Shown: in pieces, positions 12,075 to 23,012 of the stretch | Numbering within the stretch: position 1 is the stretch's first letter | Layout of the letters: each line of letters starts with the position of its first letter | DNA from: Perkinsus olseni | Taxonomy: Eukaryota > Perkinsozoa > Perkinsida > Perkinsidae | NCBI GenBank assembly: GCA_013115135.1 | Contig: JABANP010000001.1 | Span: 186,001 to 250,000 of the forward strand | Length of the DNA: 64,000 nt | Direction: 5' to 3' | Notes under the pieces: model-generated | Told to the model about the DNA's origin: nothing | The model's database searches: none | Seen by the model: only the letters and a program-made list of their open reading frames with translations | Position numbers and translations under genes: made by a program

Positions 12075-14241
12075 TTACTGGTGGTACTGCTTGAGGAGCC
12101 TCTGAGTCGGGCCGCAGAAGTCGGCTACACCAGAGGAAGGGTTGGCGAAGTGAGCCCTGACGGACTTGGCCAACACCTTGCCCTGAGATTGATTGCAATG
12201 TAAACCTAGCAGGCGACAGTAGGCGCACGGGCTTACCAATTCGACTCCCCACTGATCGAAGCAGTTAGTGCCTCAGATGGCCGACTGGACCATGGTACGG
12301 TGCTCGTACAGGGCGAGGAGAGCGCCAACAGACTTGGCGCTGCAGGCACCAGGGAAGAGAAGTGACAATGAGGGACGGTTGCCGGGGAAGAACTTATGCT
12401 CCATGAGCTCAGAAGGGACCTGAGCAAAGACAGTTTAGCATACCAAGCGCCATCGCCAGTGCCACTTACACCCTCCTTCTCGAGCTGGTCATAACCCTTG
12501 CCGTAGGCGAGAGCATCGGGCTGGGCGAAGAAGTTGGACATGAGCTCGTCATGATTGCTAACAGGCTCGCCAGCAAGCTTGATGGGGTTCTGCGACTTGG
12601 CGAAGCCAATGAACTCACTGGGGACGATGGTAGTGCCCTGGTGGAGCTCCTGGTAGAAGGAGTGCTGACCGTTGGTACCGGGCTCACCGAAGTGGACCAT
12701 ACCTGCCACACAAGAGAAAGATGAATATGATCAGAAGTGAACCAAGATTCGAGTAGATTTTCACAGTAACCAACCCGACTCCCATTCTTACCGGTGCTGT
12801 AGTCCACAGCCTGGCCGGAGAGAGTTACACGCTTGCCGTTACTCTCCATATCAAGTTGCTGGATATGAGCAACGAACCTCACCAAAGCCTGGCAGTACGG
12901 CAGGATGGCCGTCGAGGAGGCGCCAAGGAAGGTGCTGTTCCAGACAGCAATGAGACCCATGAGAGCAGGGATGTTCTGAGTCAAATCCTTAGTGTTACGG
13001 AAATGCTCATCCATCAAGTGGGCACCTGAAGCAGTAAGTTCACAAGTACGGCCTTCGAAGATAAGTAAGCTAATAGTATTACCCTGAAGGAATTGGTTGA
13101 CCTGTTCGAAGCCGTACTGTAGGGCAAGAGGGACGCAACCGACGGCGGAGCAGACGGAGTAACGACCTCCGACCCAGTCCCAGAAGGCAAAGACGTTCTC
13201 ATCGTCAATGCCAAACTCCTTGGTCAGCTTCAAGGCGGTGGAGCATGCGCAGACATGCTTGCTCACGACCTCGGGGGACTTGCCGAGATTGTCGAACAGC
13301 CACTGGCGAACAGTCTTCGCGTTGAGCATAGTCTCAGCAGTGGTGAAGGTCTTCGAGATGACGACAAGAAGAGTCTCCTCAGCGTTGAGACCTTCGAGGG
13401 CCCTCTCGACATCAATAGGATCGACATTGGCGAGGAACTTGCAGGTCCTTCCCTCAGCGGCCTTCTTCGCCTCAGGGTCAGTACGAAGGGCCTCGAAGAC
13501 GAACTCAGGGCCTGAGAAAGAGAATGTCCACCTAGACACGGACGAACCGGCACGACATTGCCCATGAACCCCAAGCGATAGTACCCAAGTAAGAGCCGCC
13601 GATGCCGACGCAGACGATGTTCTTGAGAACCTTGCCGGTCACACCGCGGTGCTCACCGGAGCGGACCTTCTCGGAGTAAGTCTTGATCTGGTCCAAGACT
13701 CTCTGAAGGGAAAGAGATGAATACCAATCGTGGCGGGAATAGAACCATGGACCTCTAGCTTGCCAACCACGAACTCGCCCTATTACCCAAACATCCTCGA
13801 CGACATTCTTGCCATCGACAGTAACCTTGGCGTCGCGAGGGTCCCTCAAAGCGGTGTGAAGGACGGCCCTCTTCTCAGTAGTGTTAATCTTGACGCCTAC
13901 CAAAGACACCCTGTCTCCACCGAGAGCTTCTTCTATTCTACACTTACCGTTGAACATATCCTCAATCTTCTGGTCGAGATGAGCCTCCTTGGCCAAGTCA
14001 AATAGAGCCTTACGGGAAGCCTCATTGAGACGCTCTCTGGAATAATCCAAAGTCAAACCCTTGAGGTCAGAAGGGGCCACGAACATGGACTTGTTGCGCT
14101 CTGAGAAAAGAGAAAGCTTGAATCGGCGAGGGCCTACGGATCGCTAGTACCTTCATCGTCCAAAAGCTCCTTCAAGTGGACATTCTTGATCCTATCGGCA
14201 GCGGCAGCTGCGTTAGCGAATGCCTGGGTGCTGGAAATCAT
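12075..14241 (-). CDS. GPI: Glucose-6-phosphate isomerase, with in-frame TGA at a conserved Trp
   Basis: The enzyme interconverts glucose-6-phosphate and fructose-6-phosphate in glycolysis. The gene has about nine exons from the ATG at 14241 ([10 protein letters not shown]) to a TAA at 12075-12077. Recognisable pieces in order are [50 protein letters not shown], the first PROSITE signature in [34 protein letters not shown], and the second signature FDQWGVEL, spliced to [12 protein letters not shown]. All the regions expected of the active site are intact. The anomaly is a TGA codon at 12273-12275 in [18 protein letters not shown], where the family normally has Trp; the downstream frame is perfect. 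One intron (13703-13792) contains a tRNA-like sequence. The gene is either functional through recoding or read-through, a null allele, or carries an assembly error. Confidence 0.9.
12273..12275 (-). other. In-frame TGA within the GPI reading frame
   Basis: On the minus strand the codons read GCC ATC TGA GGC ACT AAC TGC TTC GAT CAG TGG. The stop sits where GPI proteins usually have Trp (IWxIN). Homology continues in the same frame on both sides, and the nearby Trp is encoded by normal TGG. Confidence 0.85.
13703..13792 (-). repeat. GPI intron containing a sense tRNA-like sequence (90 nt)
   Basis: The intron is defined by conserved GPI coding sequence on both sides (GKNVVEDV before, [16 protein letters not shown] after) and by a GT start and a TTCAG end. 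Inside, on the gene strand, GGTTGGCAAGCTAGAGG (A-box-like) is followed by CATGGTTCTATTCCC (B-box GGTTCTATTCC, one mismatch to consensus). The spacing is tRNA-like. The 90 nt are a multiple of three and stop-free in the exon frame. Confidence 0.6.
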
Positions 14242-14893
14242 CCGAGTCTAAGAAATTCGACTGAAACGATGGCACAGATTCCGACCTATTCTGTATCCTG
14301 CGTCGTTCAACCCAAGATGCTCGCCCGCGCAGTGAATCTCGCTACTAAGCTCAGCCAGAGACAATTTGAATGTTCACTCGCCACGAAATTGTACCACATC
14401 ACTGGGGTACTTCCTCACGTAGATGCTCAAAACCCTTCCTTTCTCGGAAGCTCTTCGCGCGATTTGGCAGCTGAAGCGCTTACAGTAGAAGCTCACTCGC
14501 CATCTTTCCCCGTCTAACCGGACACGACGCATAATCCGACGATAATGGTCACTCCCGGGAGGCCTAAGCTACGCTAAACCTCTGTTTGTCGGGGCCCTCG
14601 AATCTGGACATCGCGCGCGCCCATGTGATCGATATCCTACGCAAGGTCTATCTGAATCCAGTCGATCCGGGCTCGAGTCGAGATTACTAATGTCCAGCCG
14701 CCTTTCACCGAAAGTGGAGGAGCCGATCTCAGGCAATAGATGTCAATCACTAAGGGTGCCATCGCAATTCTTGGGAACTGCAGTCTCGCTGTTCTCTCAG
14801 TGAACCCATCCGTCATGGCCTTGGACCCACTGTTGTCCCTGTTTAACCTTATCAACTCAACACCGAATGCTGAACTCAGTCGGATATCTATAG
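14242..14893. other. No gene recognised; probably holds the 5' exon of the SET gene
   Basis: A plus-strand open frame at about 14815-14893 (MALDPLLSLF) could be an upstream exon of the SET-domain gene, but I could not find a phase-correct junction. No other feature was seen. Confidence 0.35.
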
Positions 14894-16024
14894 AGGCATT
14901 CTGCGGCACGGGGTCGAGGTGTCTGTGTGAAGAAGAGGATGAGGGGCGGTCAAGTGGCTGTTGGTATCCCTGGGCAGTTCGTTATAACAGCAAACGCAAC
15001 CAGTCCGTGTCTCAAGGACGACTCGGAAGCCTACCGAAGATGGATTGGGAGAATGGAGAAAATCCTGAGCGGAGCGGAGCTCTTGACGTTGGTACTACTA
15101 AGGCTGCTAGAGAGATCCCGCAGTAATTTAGATCCTTCTGATTGGCGATCTTTGTATCTTCGGACGCTGCCGTCGAAGTATCCAACGATTGCGTATTGGA
15201 CTCAAGTCGACAAGAAGATATTTTCTGCAGCGTCTAATGTGCTTGCTGTGGAGCTCGGGAAGGCGGAGCGCACGTGCAAGATTTTCTGTGAGAAAATTGG
15301 CAAGGTCACGGGCGGAAGATACCGAATGGAAGATATCGAATGGGCCTACTGGACGATCGAAACTCGAGGCTGCTACCATCGGCTTGGCGGAGTCTGCCTG
15401 GTGCCTCTGGGGGACATGGTGAATCACAGTCCCGAGGCCTATTCTGAGGAGAGTTCGGGGAAATGTGGTACGGATAAGAGATGTGGTAACTATAACGTCC
15501 GAGAACACCGGTATGAGTTCACTGCGATGCGGGAGTACACTGAGGGAGAACAGTTCTTCGTTATGTACAGCACTTGTGCCAGCACGGACCTCCTCATGCG
15601 CTACGGTTTTTCAACGCTAACTGCTGAGCTTCATGGCGACTGTCGCTTCGAGAGTGTCCAAGTCGCAGCGGAAAGGTTGCGGAGTCCCGGCGAGGCCGCT
15701 GAGCAGCTGATCGACAGCGGCCTTTTTGTAGGCTTCGATGGCTCCCTATCGCACAGTTTCTCGACTACCGCGCGCCTGAAAATTGCCAGACTGCATGGCA
15801 TCTCCGCGTCGTTGCAGAACGTAGTGTACGGGGAGTCTCTGGGCAATGCCGAGCACGAGCGGGAAGCTCGAGAATTATGTGGCGCGGTGATACAGCAGGA
15901 GGTAGAGTCGCGGCTACACGCTCTGACTGCAGGGGGCGCCAGCGAAGTGATCGAAGGTTTCTTGCGCGGGCAAATCGCCATTTTACAGAAGGCGCTCGGA
16001 AGACTCGCTGATGCGATTTCGTGA
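14894..16024 (+). CDS. SET-domain protein lysine methyltransferase, SETD3/RuBisCO-LSMT type (5' end unresolved)
   Basis: The exon opens after an acceptor-like TATAG at 14893 and runs to TGA at 16024. Early residues contain RGRGVCVKK and VAVGIPGQFVITAN, matching the N-terminal SET strands of SETD3/LSMT-type enzymes. PLGDMVNHSPEA supplies the conserved NHS motif for S-adenosylmethionine binding. EHRYEFTAMREYTEGEQFFVMYSTCASTDLLMRYGF (given here in family shorthand as EGEQ...MY...LLMRYGF) matches the post-NHS core and the pseudoknot region. A helical substrate-binding C-terminal lobe follows. The likely role is protein-lysine (or histidine) methylation, target unknown. Residues upstream of 14894 must come from at least one further exon. 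Confidence 0.75.
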   Translation, partial: RHSAARGRGVCVKKRMRGGQVAVGIPGQFVITANATSPCLKDDSEAYRRWIGRMEKILSGAELLTLVLLRLLERSRSNLDPSDWRSLYLRTLPSKYPTIAYWTQVDKKIFSAASNVLAVELGKAERTCKIFCEKIGKVTGGRYRMEDIEWAYWTIETRGCYHRLGGVCLVPLGDMVNHSPEAYSEESSGKCGTDKRCGNYNVREHRYEFTAMREYTEGEQFFVMYSTCASTDLLMRYGFSTLTAELHGDCRFESVQVAAERLRSPGEAAEQLIDSGLFVGFDGSLSHSFSTTARLKIARLHGISASLQNVVYGESLGNAEHEREARELCGAVIQQEVESRLHALTAGGASEVIEGFLRGQIAILQKALGRLADAIS

Positions 16025-16150
16025 GTTGTGAATGGTGATGTTGCGCTTAGTGGGTCAAATGAGATTGGCGGGAGTTGTTGTTTTTTGAGTGGGCTGCCTT
16101 GCGTGATGAGCTCGTTGAATCTGAAGAGTCTTCATCATCTGCAGAGCAAG

Positions 16151-19100
16151 ATGTCGGCAGCTGTGCCGAAGGTGGGTAGATGGCTCGGTAGTAGTAGGAG
16201 GGGGAAGCCAGTGGATTAGGTGTTGAAGAAGAAGGAGGGTCGGTACTTTCACGCTAATAAGAGGAGCGAGATACACGAGATGAAGGAGGAGTTGCATAGC
16301 CATGATAAGCATAAGCAGAAAGATGCTATCAAACGGGTAGGTTAGCTGGGGAGGAGGGAGACCTTCCATTTCGATGAGCCGGGTTCGGTCCACCGACGAA
16401 AATCCGTAGCGACTTTCTGTATGAGATGCTAACGTTAACATGTCGGCGGACTTCTTCTTTGCTATGAACTCAGTCTCTCACCAGCGTGCAGTGGATCGTC
16501 TTTTATTCGAAGCTGCTCTCATCTCGAGCCATGAATCGCTCAGTCCAACTGACCTCCGCTCCCCTGTCAGGTTATAGCGAGTATGACACTCGGCAAGGAT
16601 GTCTCCAGTCTCTTCCCGGACATGGTCCAGTGCATGCAATCTAACCAGATGGAGATCAAGAAGCTCGTCTATTTATATGTACTCCTCCCGTCTCAAGCAT
16701 GCTTCGACCTTAGATACGCCTCGCGTGGTTAGGTCCTTAATTACGCTAAGACTCAACCCGAGCTGGCTGTACTCGCTGTCAACACTTTCATGAAGGATGC
16801 AGGTACTGAGAAATGGCTTTTTGTTTATTCGCTTCTCCCTGTTTTGCGTCATACCACTCCTTTCCCGAATCGCAGTGTTCAGCCAGCTCCCGCGACAATT
16901 CAGGTGATCCAAATCCCTTGATCCGCGCTCTCGCGCTGAGGACGATGGGCTGCATCAGACTCGATCAGATCTGCGAGTGAGTTGACCACATTTCTCAATT
17001 TTCGGGCGGGCGAAGGCAGCTCACCAGGTACTTGCTAGAGCCTCTACGAAGGTGCTGCCGCGACCAGGACCCCTATGTGAGGAAGACTGCGGCCATATGT
17101 GTCTCGAAAGTGTGGGAGGTAGTCTCGGGTGGACTGGAGGGGAGGAGAGGGAAGGTCTGGGATTGCTTTGGGGGGACTTCTGATTGACGTAGTTTGCGCA
17201 CGCGTGTTGATATTGGTGTGGTATCAGATAAATCCTGAAGTCGGTGGAAGATCAAGGGGTTCATTGAGGTTTTGAGGGACATGACTGGAGACAGGTGGGA
17301 AATCCTGGGCGTCAATCGCATCTGGCTCACCACAGAGTCGCGGCGGTTGTTTGCTGCGGGTGGTCGTGCGTGTTAGCATAGAAAGAGTATCCGTTCGACA
17401 CGGTGGGTTCGGTCACCGTGCATGGATGCGTGGCTTACAGCTGTCTTTTCCACCAGGACAGACGGGGTAATGATCACTTCAGGAACCCGGTGGTGGTGGC
17501 GAATGCTGTGGCAAGTCTGTTGGAGTTGTCCGAGAGCAAGGAGGATCCATCGGTCCTTGGCATGAACTCGGGCATGGTTGAGAAGCTCCTTGCAGGTAGA
17601 TGGGGTGTCCACGGCATCACAGCTCACACCGTTGCATCTTCAGCTCTCAACGAGTGTACCGAGTGGGGGCAAGTCATGCTGTTGGACGGCATTGCTCTCT
17701 ATGAGCCCACCAGTGAGTACAGGGGAGTGGGGAAGTATCTTTGAGGTCGCTGCTAGGTTCACAGGATGCGGAAGGTGTCATCGAGCGTGTAACGGCGCGG
17801 CTCTCGCATGCCAACCCGGCAGTTGTCATGGCTGCGGTGAGAGGTCAGTGTGAAGGGGGAATACCAAAATTTTCGTAAATCCTGTGGATGTTGTTAGTGA
17901 TTATGTGCGACTTGGACAAGGTAACAGAGAACGACGAGTTCGTGAAGCAGGTGGTGAAGAAGCTGCACCCACCGCTGGTGTCTCTCCTGTCGAACCCTCC
18001 GGAGATACAGTAGGCGTATCTTAGGTCGAACCGTGCTCTTCACGGGACAACGAGCGTATCTTTAGGTATGTTGCCATTCGTAACCTCAACTTGATAGTAC
18101 AAAAGTGGCCCCAAGTTATGAACAGTGATGTGAAGATCTTTTTCTGCCGGTAGTACAATGAAACGGCGGAGAGGTCCTCCTGGGGCGCATGAGAACCGAA
18201 CGTCCGTAGAACATGAACTCTGCTCGTGCTGATTACCGAGGCTGCCCGCTTGTGACTTCATCCGTTTGATGATCATCCGTGATGGATCATTCACCGTCCT
18301 GTGCTGGGTCATCGATACCTACAGGGCACCGTGGGAAATCTGACTATCTGAATGCACTGCTATCACTACAGGGATATGCCGCATCCCTTTCCTTGTTCTG
18401 AGCTCATTATGGTCGGGTTCGCCGCTTGTGTGTTAGTATTTGGCTTATTTGCGATGTGAGAATTCGGCGTCGATTCAGGTATACCGACCCTATCTACTTG
18501 AAAATAGAGAAGGTGGACATGATGGTTCGCCTCTGTACCTCGAAGAACGCCGAGCAGGTGGGAGGTCATGTCGACTAAGTGCAGTCGACTATTCATCCTC
18601 GCAGGTCTTGTCGGAGTTCAAGGAGTATGCCGCTGATGTTGATGTGGACTTCTCTCGGAAAGCGGTGAGTTCCGATTCTCCTGACTGTTGTCGAGGAGCC
18701 GAGATTGGCGTGTGTTGGTTGAGAGACCGTAGGAGTATCTTATAGTCTGTCGTTATCGAGCTTGACTTCACATTTCTCCTGCTGGCCTCGCATGCAGTGA
18801 ACACTGGAATGTTGGGTCGCCTGAGATAATGATCGTCACTCGCAGGTCCGAGCGATCGGGCGAGTAGCGGTCGAAGTGAATGGGGTAGCGAGGAAGGCCA
18901 TGCCCGTGCTGCTCGAGCTCATCGATATGAAGGTCAATCATATCGTAAGTGGTGGACGGCGCCGCCAGAGGATGACGAGCTGTGCTGCTGCTGTTCAGGT
19001 ACAGGAGGCGGTAGTGGTGGTGGCTGATATCTTGCGGAAATACCATATAGAGTAGGAGGGTGGTGGTTGATGGAAGATAGATGAGGGCCTCTGCCGCTGC

Positions 19101-20198
19101 TGGGACTATCTGCCTTGGCCGGCAGTGTTCTCAGTCGCTTTTTGGCCGGTTATTAACAATAGGGTGCTGAGTACACGCTTCGGTCATTGGCAGATATGAG
19201 AAGGCCATTTCGGCACTATGCGACAACTTGGAGTCCCTGGATCAGCCGGAAGCGAAGGCGAGCATGATCTGGATGCTGGGAGAGTATGCTGAGCATATAG
19301 AGAACGTTGACGCGGTACGTAGGCTGCTTCGCTCCGCTGACTTTTGTACATTTTCCGCAAAATACAGGTCCTGAATACCTTCATGGAGTTCTTCACTGAT
19401 GAGCCAGTCAGTGTACAGCTGCAGTTGCTGACGGCCATCGTGAAGCTGTTCTTGAAATGTCCTGATGTTGGGCAGCCGATGGTCACCCAGGTAAGGGCCG
19501 CTCGATGGCAAGGCTGGTCTTCGTCTCTATCCTATCAGCTCCTTACTCGATGCTGTCAGGTCCTTCAACTGTGTACGGAGTACAGTAGCAATCCGGATTT
19601 GAGGGACCGGGGTTATCTCTACTGGAGGCTCCTCAGTACGGATCCAGAGCTGGCCAAGCAGGTCGTACTGTGCGACAAGCCAGAGGTGATGAGCTGAAGA
19701 GGCTGGCGGTCGGGACGCTGACTATTGCCTGGCAGGTTTGGGCACCGGTGGAGTCACCGTATATGCGGCAGTATCATCGGAAGTTGCTGACGAAGCTCTG
19801 TGATGAGACTGGACTAATGTCGAGCGTATTTTATCTACCATCGGAGGACTTTGTCACGAGAATGAGGGTGGGTGGGATTGAACCCGGGTGCTCGGGTTAC
19901 GCAGTCATTAAGGTACATGATACGGACGACTACACAGGTGACGACTATCAGCAGGACTTACTGCAGGGAGAGGATCGGACAGAAAGGTTGGGGGAAGTCG
20001 CTCTGCACGCGTGCACATGGTGTTGGTTCTTTCAGCAGCGCCCAACAGAGGGGAGCCTCAGAGGAAGATGGCTCGTCCTCGGCAGAAGCTTACGGTCGAC
20101 GGAGTCCAGGTAAGGCCCCCGAGGGGTGTCTCGATTCCTGGTTATGTGACGTTTTTGCAGGTCCATCAACGAACACTGTAGATCTGCTCGATCTGTGA
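16151..20198 (+). CDS. AP complex beta-adaptin (AP-1/2 beta), trunk plus short hinge, no ear
   Basis: This is the large beta subunit of a clathrin adaptor. About fifteen small exons can be read in order: [274 protein letters not shown]. An acidic/Ser-rich hinge ends with TVDLLDL and a stop at 20196-20198. LLDL fits a clathrin box. Beta1/2-adaptins normally continue into an ear domain, which is absent here. Introns are 45-330 nt, and two carry tRNA-like motifs. Confidence 0.88.
16337..16570 (+). repeat. Beta-adaptin intron 2 with a sense tRNA-like element
   Basis: The intron is fixed by conserved exons (ending DAIKR, resuming VIASMT). Just after the donor, GGTTAGCTGGGGAGG resembles an A-box/D-arm, and 30 nt later GCCGGGTTCGGTCC resembles a T-arm. 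The match is imperfect (GGTTCGGTCC) but the spacing is tRNA-like. Confidence 0.45.
19868..19912 (-). repeat. 45-nt beta-adaptin intron made of an antisense tRNA T-arm
   Basis: The intron begins GTGGGTGGG and ends TTAAG, between the exons FVTRMR and VHDTDDYTG. Read on the minus strand it contains CCCGGGTTCAATCCC, a strict B-box (GGTTCAATCCC) with a paired stem. The 45 nt are in frame and stop-free, so retention as coding sequence is also possible. Confidence 0.55.
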
Positions 20199-20394
20199 TG
20201 GGTATCTCCTCTCCCTTTATCCGTTCGACATCATCACTGTAATTGTGAAAGATCCACCATTTTCGTGTCAAGTCTCACCAGCACTCAGTCGAGTTGAAGT
20301 CTGTCAATGAAGGGAGCTACAGGTGCCGGAATGCAGTTTGACTCTGAAGGGCCCCGATGTCAATGACTTATTCGCCGCCCAGTATTATTCTGGC

Positions 20395-20930
20395 ACTAGT
20401 TTTTTCTCCTCGAGGTTTCTCAGCTCCACCTCCGATACCGTTCTACCTCGACAGTGATGATGAGGGATACGAATAGAAGCTAGTCGAGGCAGCAGTTTTC
20501 GAGGAGGATGGGGAGGCCGCTGCGTGACGCAGCCTGCGTCGACTTTGGCTGATGATGCTTTCAGACGGCTTTGTGCCCACGTTGACGATGTCAACTTCTG
20601 ACATGGTCGGGGGAGATTGTTCTTCATGATGCCGGAAGGGCGAGCGCTAGGTCTAAGAGAGACAATCAGCAAGGGCCCCTTGACAAGGGGTGTCTCGTGT
20701 GGTGGTGTGCTAGTCAGTCCAGTGGGGAATGGTTCCTGTTTGCCGGCCATGCTCGGCTCAGAAACCTACGGACTCGCTCACCACGCCACTGCTTGAGTGT
20801 TCGTATCGTTCTGAGTCAAGCTTTTGTTGTCAATCGACGTGCGACACTGGGCGAGCGCTAGCGGGAGGCCAGCGGAGCGGAGCGTTTGATGGCCCTGGTA
20901 AGGCATTATCGTCAATTGTTCATGATAATC
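20395..20930 (+). pseudogene. Degenerate copy of the ParB/Srx-like gene exon found at 25.5-25.8 kb
   Basis: From about 20413 (CTCCACCTCCGATACCGT) this stretch parallels 25490 onward. Shared landmarks include the acidic stretch GACGACGA/GATGATGA, AAGCTGGTAGAA versus AAGCTAGTCGAG, GCTGATGATGCTTTC versus TCTGATGCTTTC, GTTGACGATGTC versus GTTGATGACATCC, TTCTTCATG and GGGCGAGC. Near 20883 it has GATGGCCCTGGTAAG, matching the donor region of the active gene. It contains in-frame stops (for example TAG after GGATACGAA), so it is a relic. Confidence 0.65.
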
Positions 20931-21610
20931 ATGACATAATTGGGGGTTGAGTCCCGAGAACGGAAATTTTACGTCATAAAAATATCTGTTCCTTTGGTGA
21001 GAGCCTGTCCGGCTAGTGGAGTAGATATCACTGCCAATGTCCTATCACCGAGCCGGCAAACTTCATTGACTTATCTTGAGTTGACAACTCAAGATCACAA
21101 GGAGGCGTCTTGCTATCGTGATCAGAATGTAAATCTTCCAGTATGGGTCGAAGACTTTAATGATGTCACGCTGCCTTGTAGTTCACTCGGACCGAGTTTA
21201 TGAAGTACGGTTACCCCGGGTAACTTACCCATATGGACCGTCTGGATCCGATGGCTCGGGCTGTGCTGCGAGGGTCAGCCAGTCGAGTACTGCATAGAAG
21301 GAGCTACCTGCAGCGGAGATGCCGTGAAGACTTACGATTTGCCGGGGGTCGGGTGGGGAGTCACATGACCATGGGGAGCCCGTGGTAGAGGCCGGTCAAA
21401 CTTGAGCAGAATCTGCTCAGCAGATACTCGGAAGACTCCTTCCCCCTCGCGATACAAGCGAATTGGAGCTCGCGCGAGCGCGACACATTCCGCGTTTTGA
21501 CGAGGATAATTGATGCTCATGGACGCATGCGCATCCGCCGAATCGGGTGCTACACCACTCTGCTCACGAGCAACCTCCGGGCCCAAATCAGATGACGTAC
21601 TAGCTGATTA

Positions 21611-21997
21611 GTGCTGGAGGCTGGACAGTTCACCGACTTGGTAGAGTTCTGCAGCAAAGCCCGGAAGCTGCCACGCATATCCTACGTGAAGAGAGAGTAC
21701 CGGAGATTGGGGGGTACCATGATCCCAGAGGTCGGCGACACCAGCTGGATCTCTGCAATGAACAGCCTGGAGACGCTGCTACAAAACTGGGAAATACTCC
21801 TTGAGTTTATGGAGAATATCGAGAAGATATCGACTCCTGGGTTCAAACAAGGAAGCATTCGGATGTTCAAAGAACACTATCTAGAAAATTTTATCAACGC
21901 AACGTCGAAGAGCAAAGATATTCGACTCGCGGAGTCTATACGGGGCCGTCGTGAGATGGAGCATTCGGATCTCGCTCATCACCGTCTACTCCGATGA
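21611..21997 (+). pseudogene. Transposase-like fragment (possibly hAT-like)
   Basis: This is a 128-codon open frame whose middle (VGDTSWISAMNSLETLLQN) looks like the conserved Trp-centred block of hAT-type transposases, followed by helical sequence. There is no complete catalytic domain, zinc finger or terminal inverted repeat around it. It is probably a remnant of a DNA transposon. The identification rests on motif shape only; it could instead be an unrelated lineage-specific protein. Confidence 0.35.
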
Positions 21998-22129
21998 TGT
22001 CTTCACCGACCTGCGTACAATCATTCATGCGTAGAATATATTCTCATTCCGAAATGACTCCGTACCACTGAGCATATGAGCTCTGACTCGGAACTTCTGA
22101 GAGACCACGGGCTTCCACAGGATTGAAAG

Positions 22130-22585
22130 TTAGGTTGATGCATTGCGTTTGGGATGCTTAGGCATCCCCCTCGCTCCCATGTCTTCGTGGGTGTGTTGCT
22201 GAGGAAAGTCTAGACGAAACACGGTTTCATCACACGTGATCGATGGTGGCTTATATTCAGCCCGGGATAGTATAATCCATCGTCTGCGCCATGGCAAAGT
22301 CTCCCGCTGTCGCATAGAATAGTCGAATGGTGAACTGGGAGATACACATTTGCACTTCTTATTCAGGAATTCAACCTCACGGATCGATTTCAATCGCTCG
22401 TGCACAGAAGAACCCGTCGAAGTCGTCTGGTGATACGCACAGGTTGCATGGATACTGTTGCTAGCGATGACCAAGAGATCTTTAGGAATACAGGAATTCT
22501 CGTAGGCAAACGACGACGTGGGGTCCGCTGACCTGCCGCTTTTTTTCCTCTCCAGTCGTTCGAAATCAGGCGGTTCCACAGGCAC
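22130..22585 (-). CDS. Unidentified 151-codon open frame
   Basis: I do not recognise it. It is basic and Ser/Pro-rich, with no obvious signal peptide or membrane segment. It lies between the transposase-like fragment and a duplicated segment, so it may belong to mobile DNA. It could also be a chance open frame. Confidence 0.25.
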   Translation of the reverse strand: MPVEPPDFERLERKKSGRSADPTSSFAYENSCIPKDLLVIASNSIHATCAYHQTTSTGSSVHERLKSIREVEFLNKKCKCVSPSSPFDYSMRQRETLPWRRRWIILSRAEYKPPSITCDETVFRLDFPQQHTHEDMGARGMPKHPKRNAST

Positions 22586-22675
22586 CTTGCCGAATTCGAG
22601 GGGGCTTCATGGGCCCAAAGAAGCGTGCCTCAGCTCTCGACTTGAATGTTGGGAACTCACTGACAACTTGCAATG

Positions 22676-23012
22676 TCCAATGAAGGGAAGCCTCAGAGGA
22701 AGGTGACTCTGCCTGGGCCGAAGCTTGCGGTCGACGGAGCCCAGGCAAGGCCCTCGATAGGTGTACTGGTCATTCTACGTTTGCTCAGGTCCGTCAACTG
22801 AAACTGCACACCTGACCGATCCGTGTTGCTTATTCCGGGAAATCTCCGGCGCGAATGCTATTCTCGTTTGACATCGTCATTGTAATCATAAAGAATGCAT
22901 CATCCTCACGTCGAATCTCACCAGCTCTTGGTTGAGTTCAAGTCTCTCAATAGAGGGAGCTAGGGGTGCCAAGATGCAGTTTAATCTCGGAGTACCCCGA
23001 TGTCAATGACCA
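22676..23012 (+). pseudogene. Degenerate copy of the beta-adaptin 3' end and downstream flank
   Basis: This parallels 20041-20375. GGGGAGCCTCAGAGGAAG at the first copy matches GGGAAGCCTCAGAGGAAG here, and GGTCGACGGAG and GTCCATCAACGA/GTCCGTCAACTGA follow. Much of the non-coding flank also matches, down to CCCCGATGTCAATGAC at 20354 and 22996. The equivalent of the last beta-adaptin intron starts with GC instead of GT, and the terminal clathrin-box codons are lost. The start codon of the next gene (23000) lies at the end of this duplicated block. Confidence 0.7.

Noticed and set aside
12273..12275. Genome-wide reassignment of TGA to Trp
   Set aside because: TGA ends several other convincing genes here (for example the SET-domain and beta-adaptin genes), and only one Trp-position TGA was found.
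18145..18160. Apparent in-frame TAG in the beta-adaptin gene after FFCR
   Set aside because: It is the GTAG start of a roughly 330-nt intron; the next exon resumes [15 protein letters not shown] exactly as the family expects.
19030..19080. Apparent stop after RKYHIE in beta-adaptin
   Set aside because: A GTAGG donor splits the Glu codon, and the frame continues as [12 protein letters not shown] after the intron.
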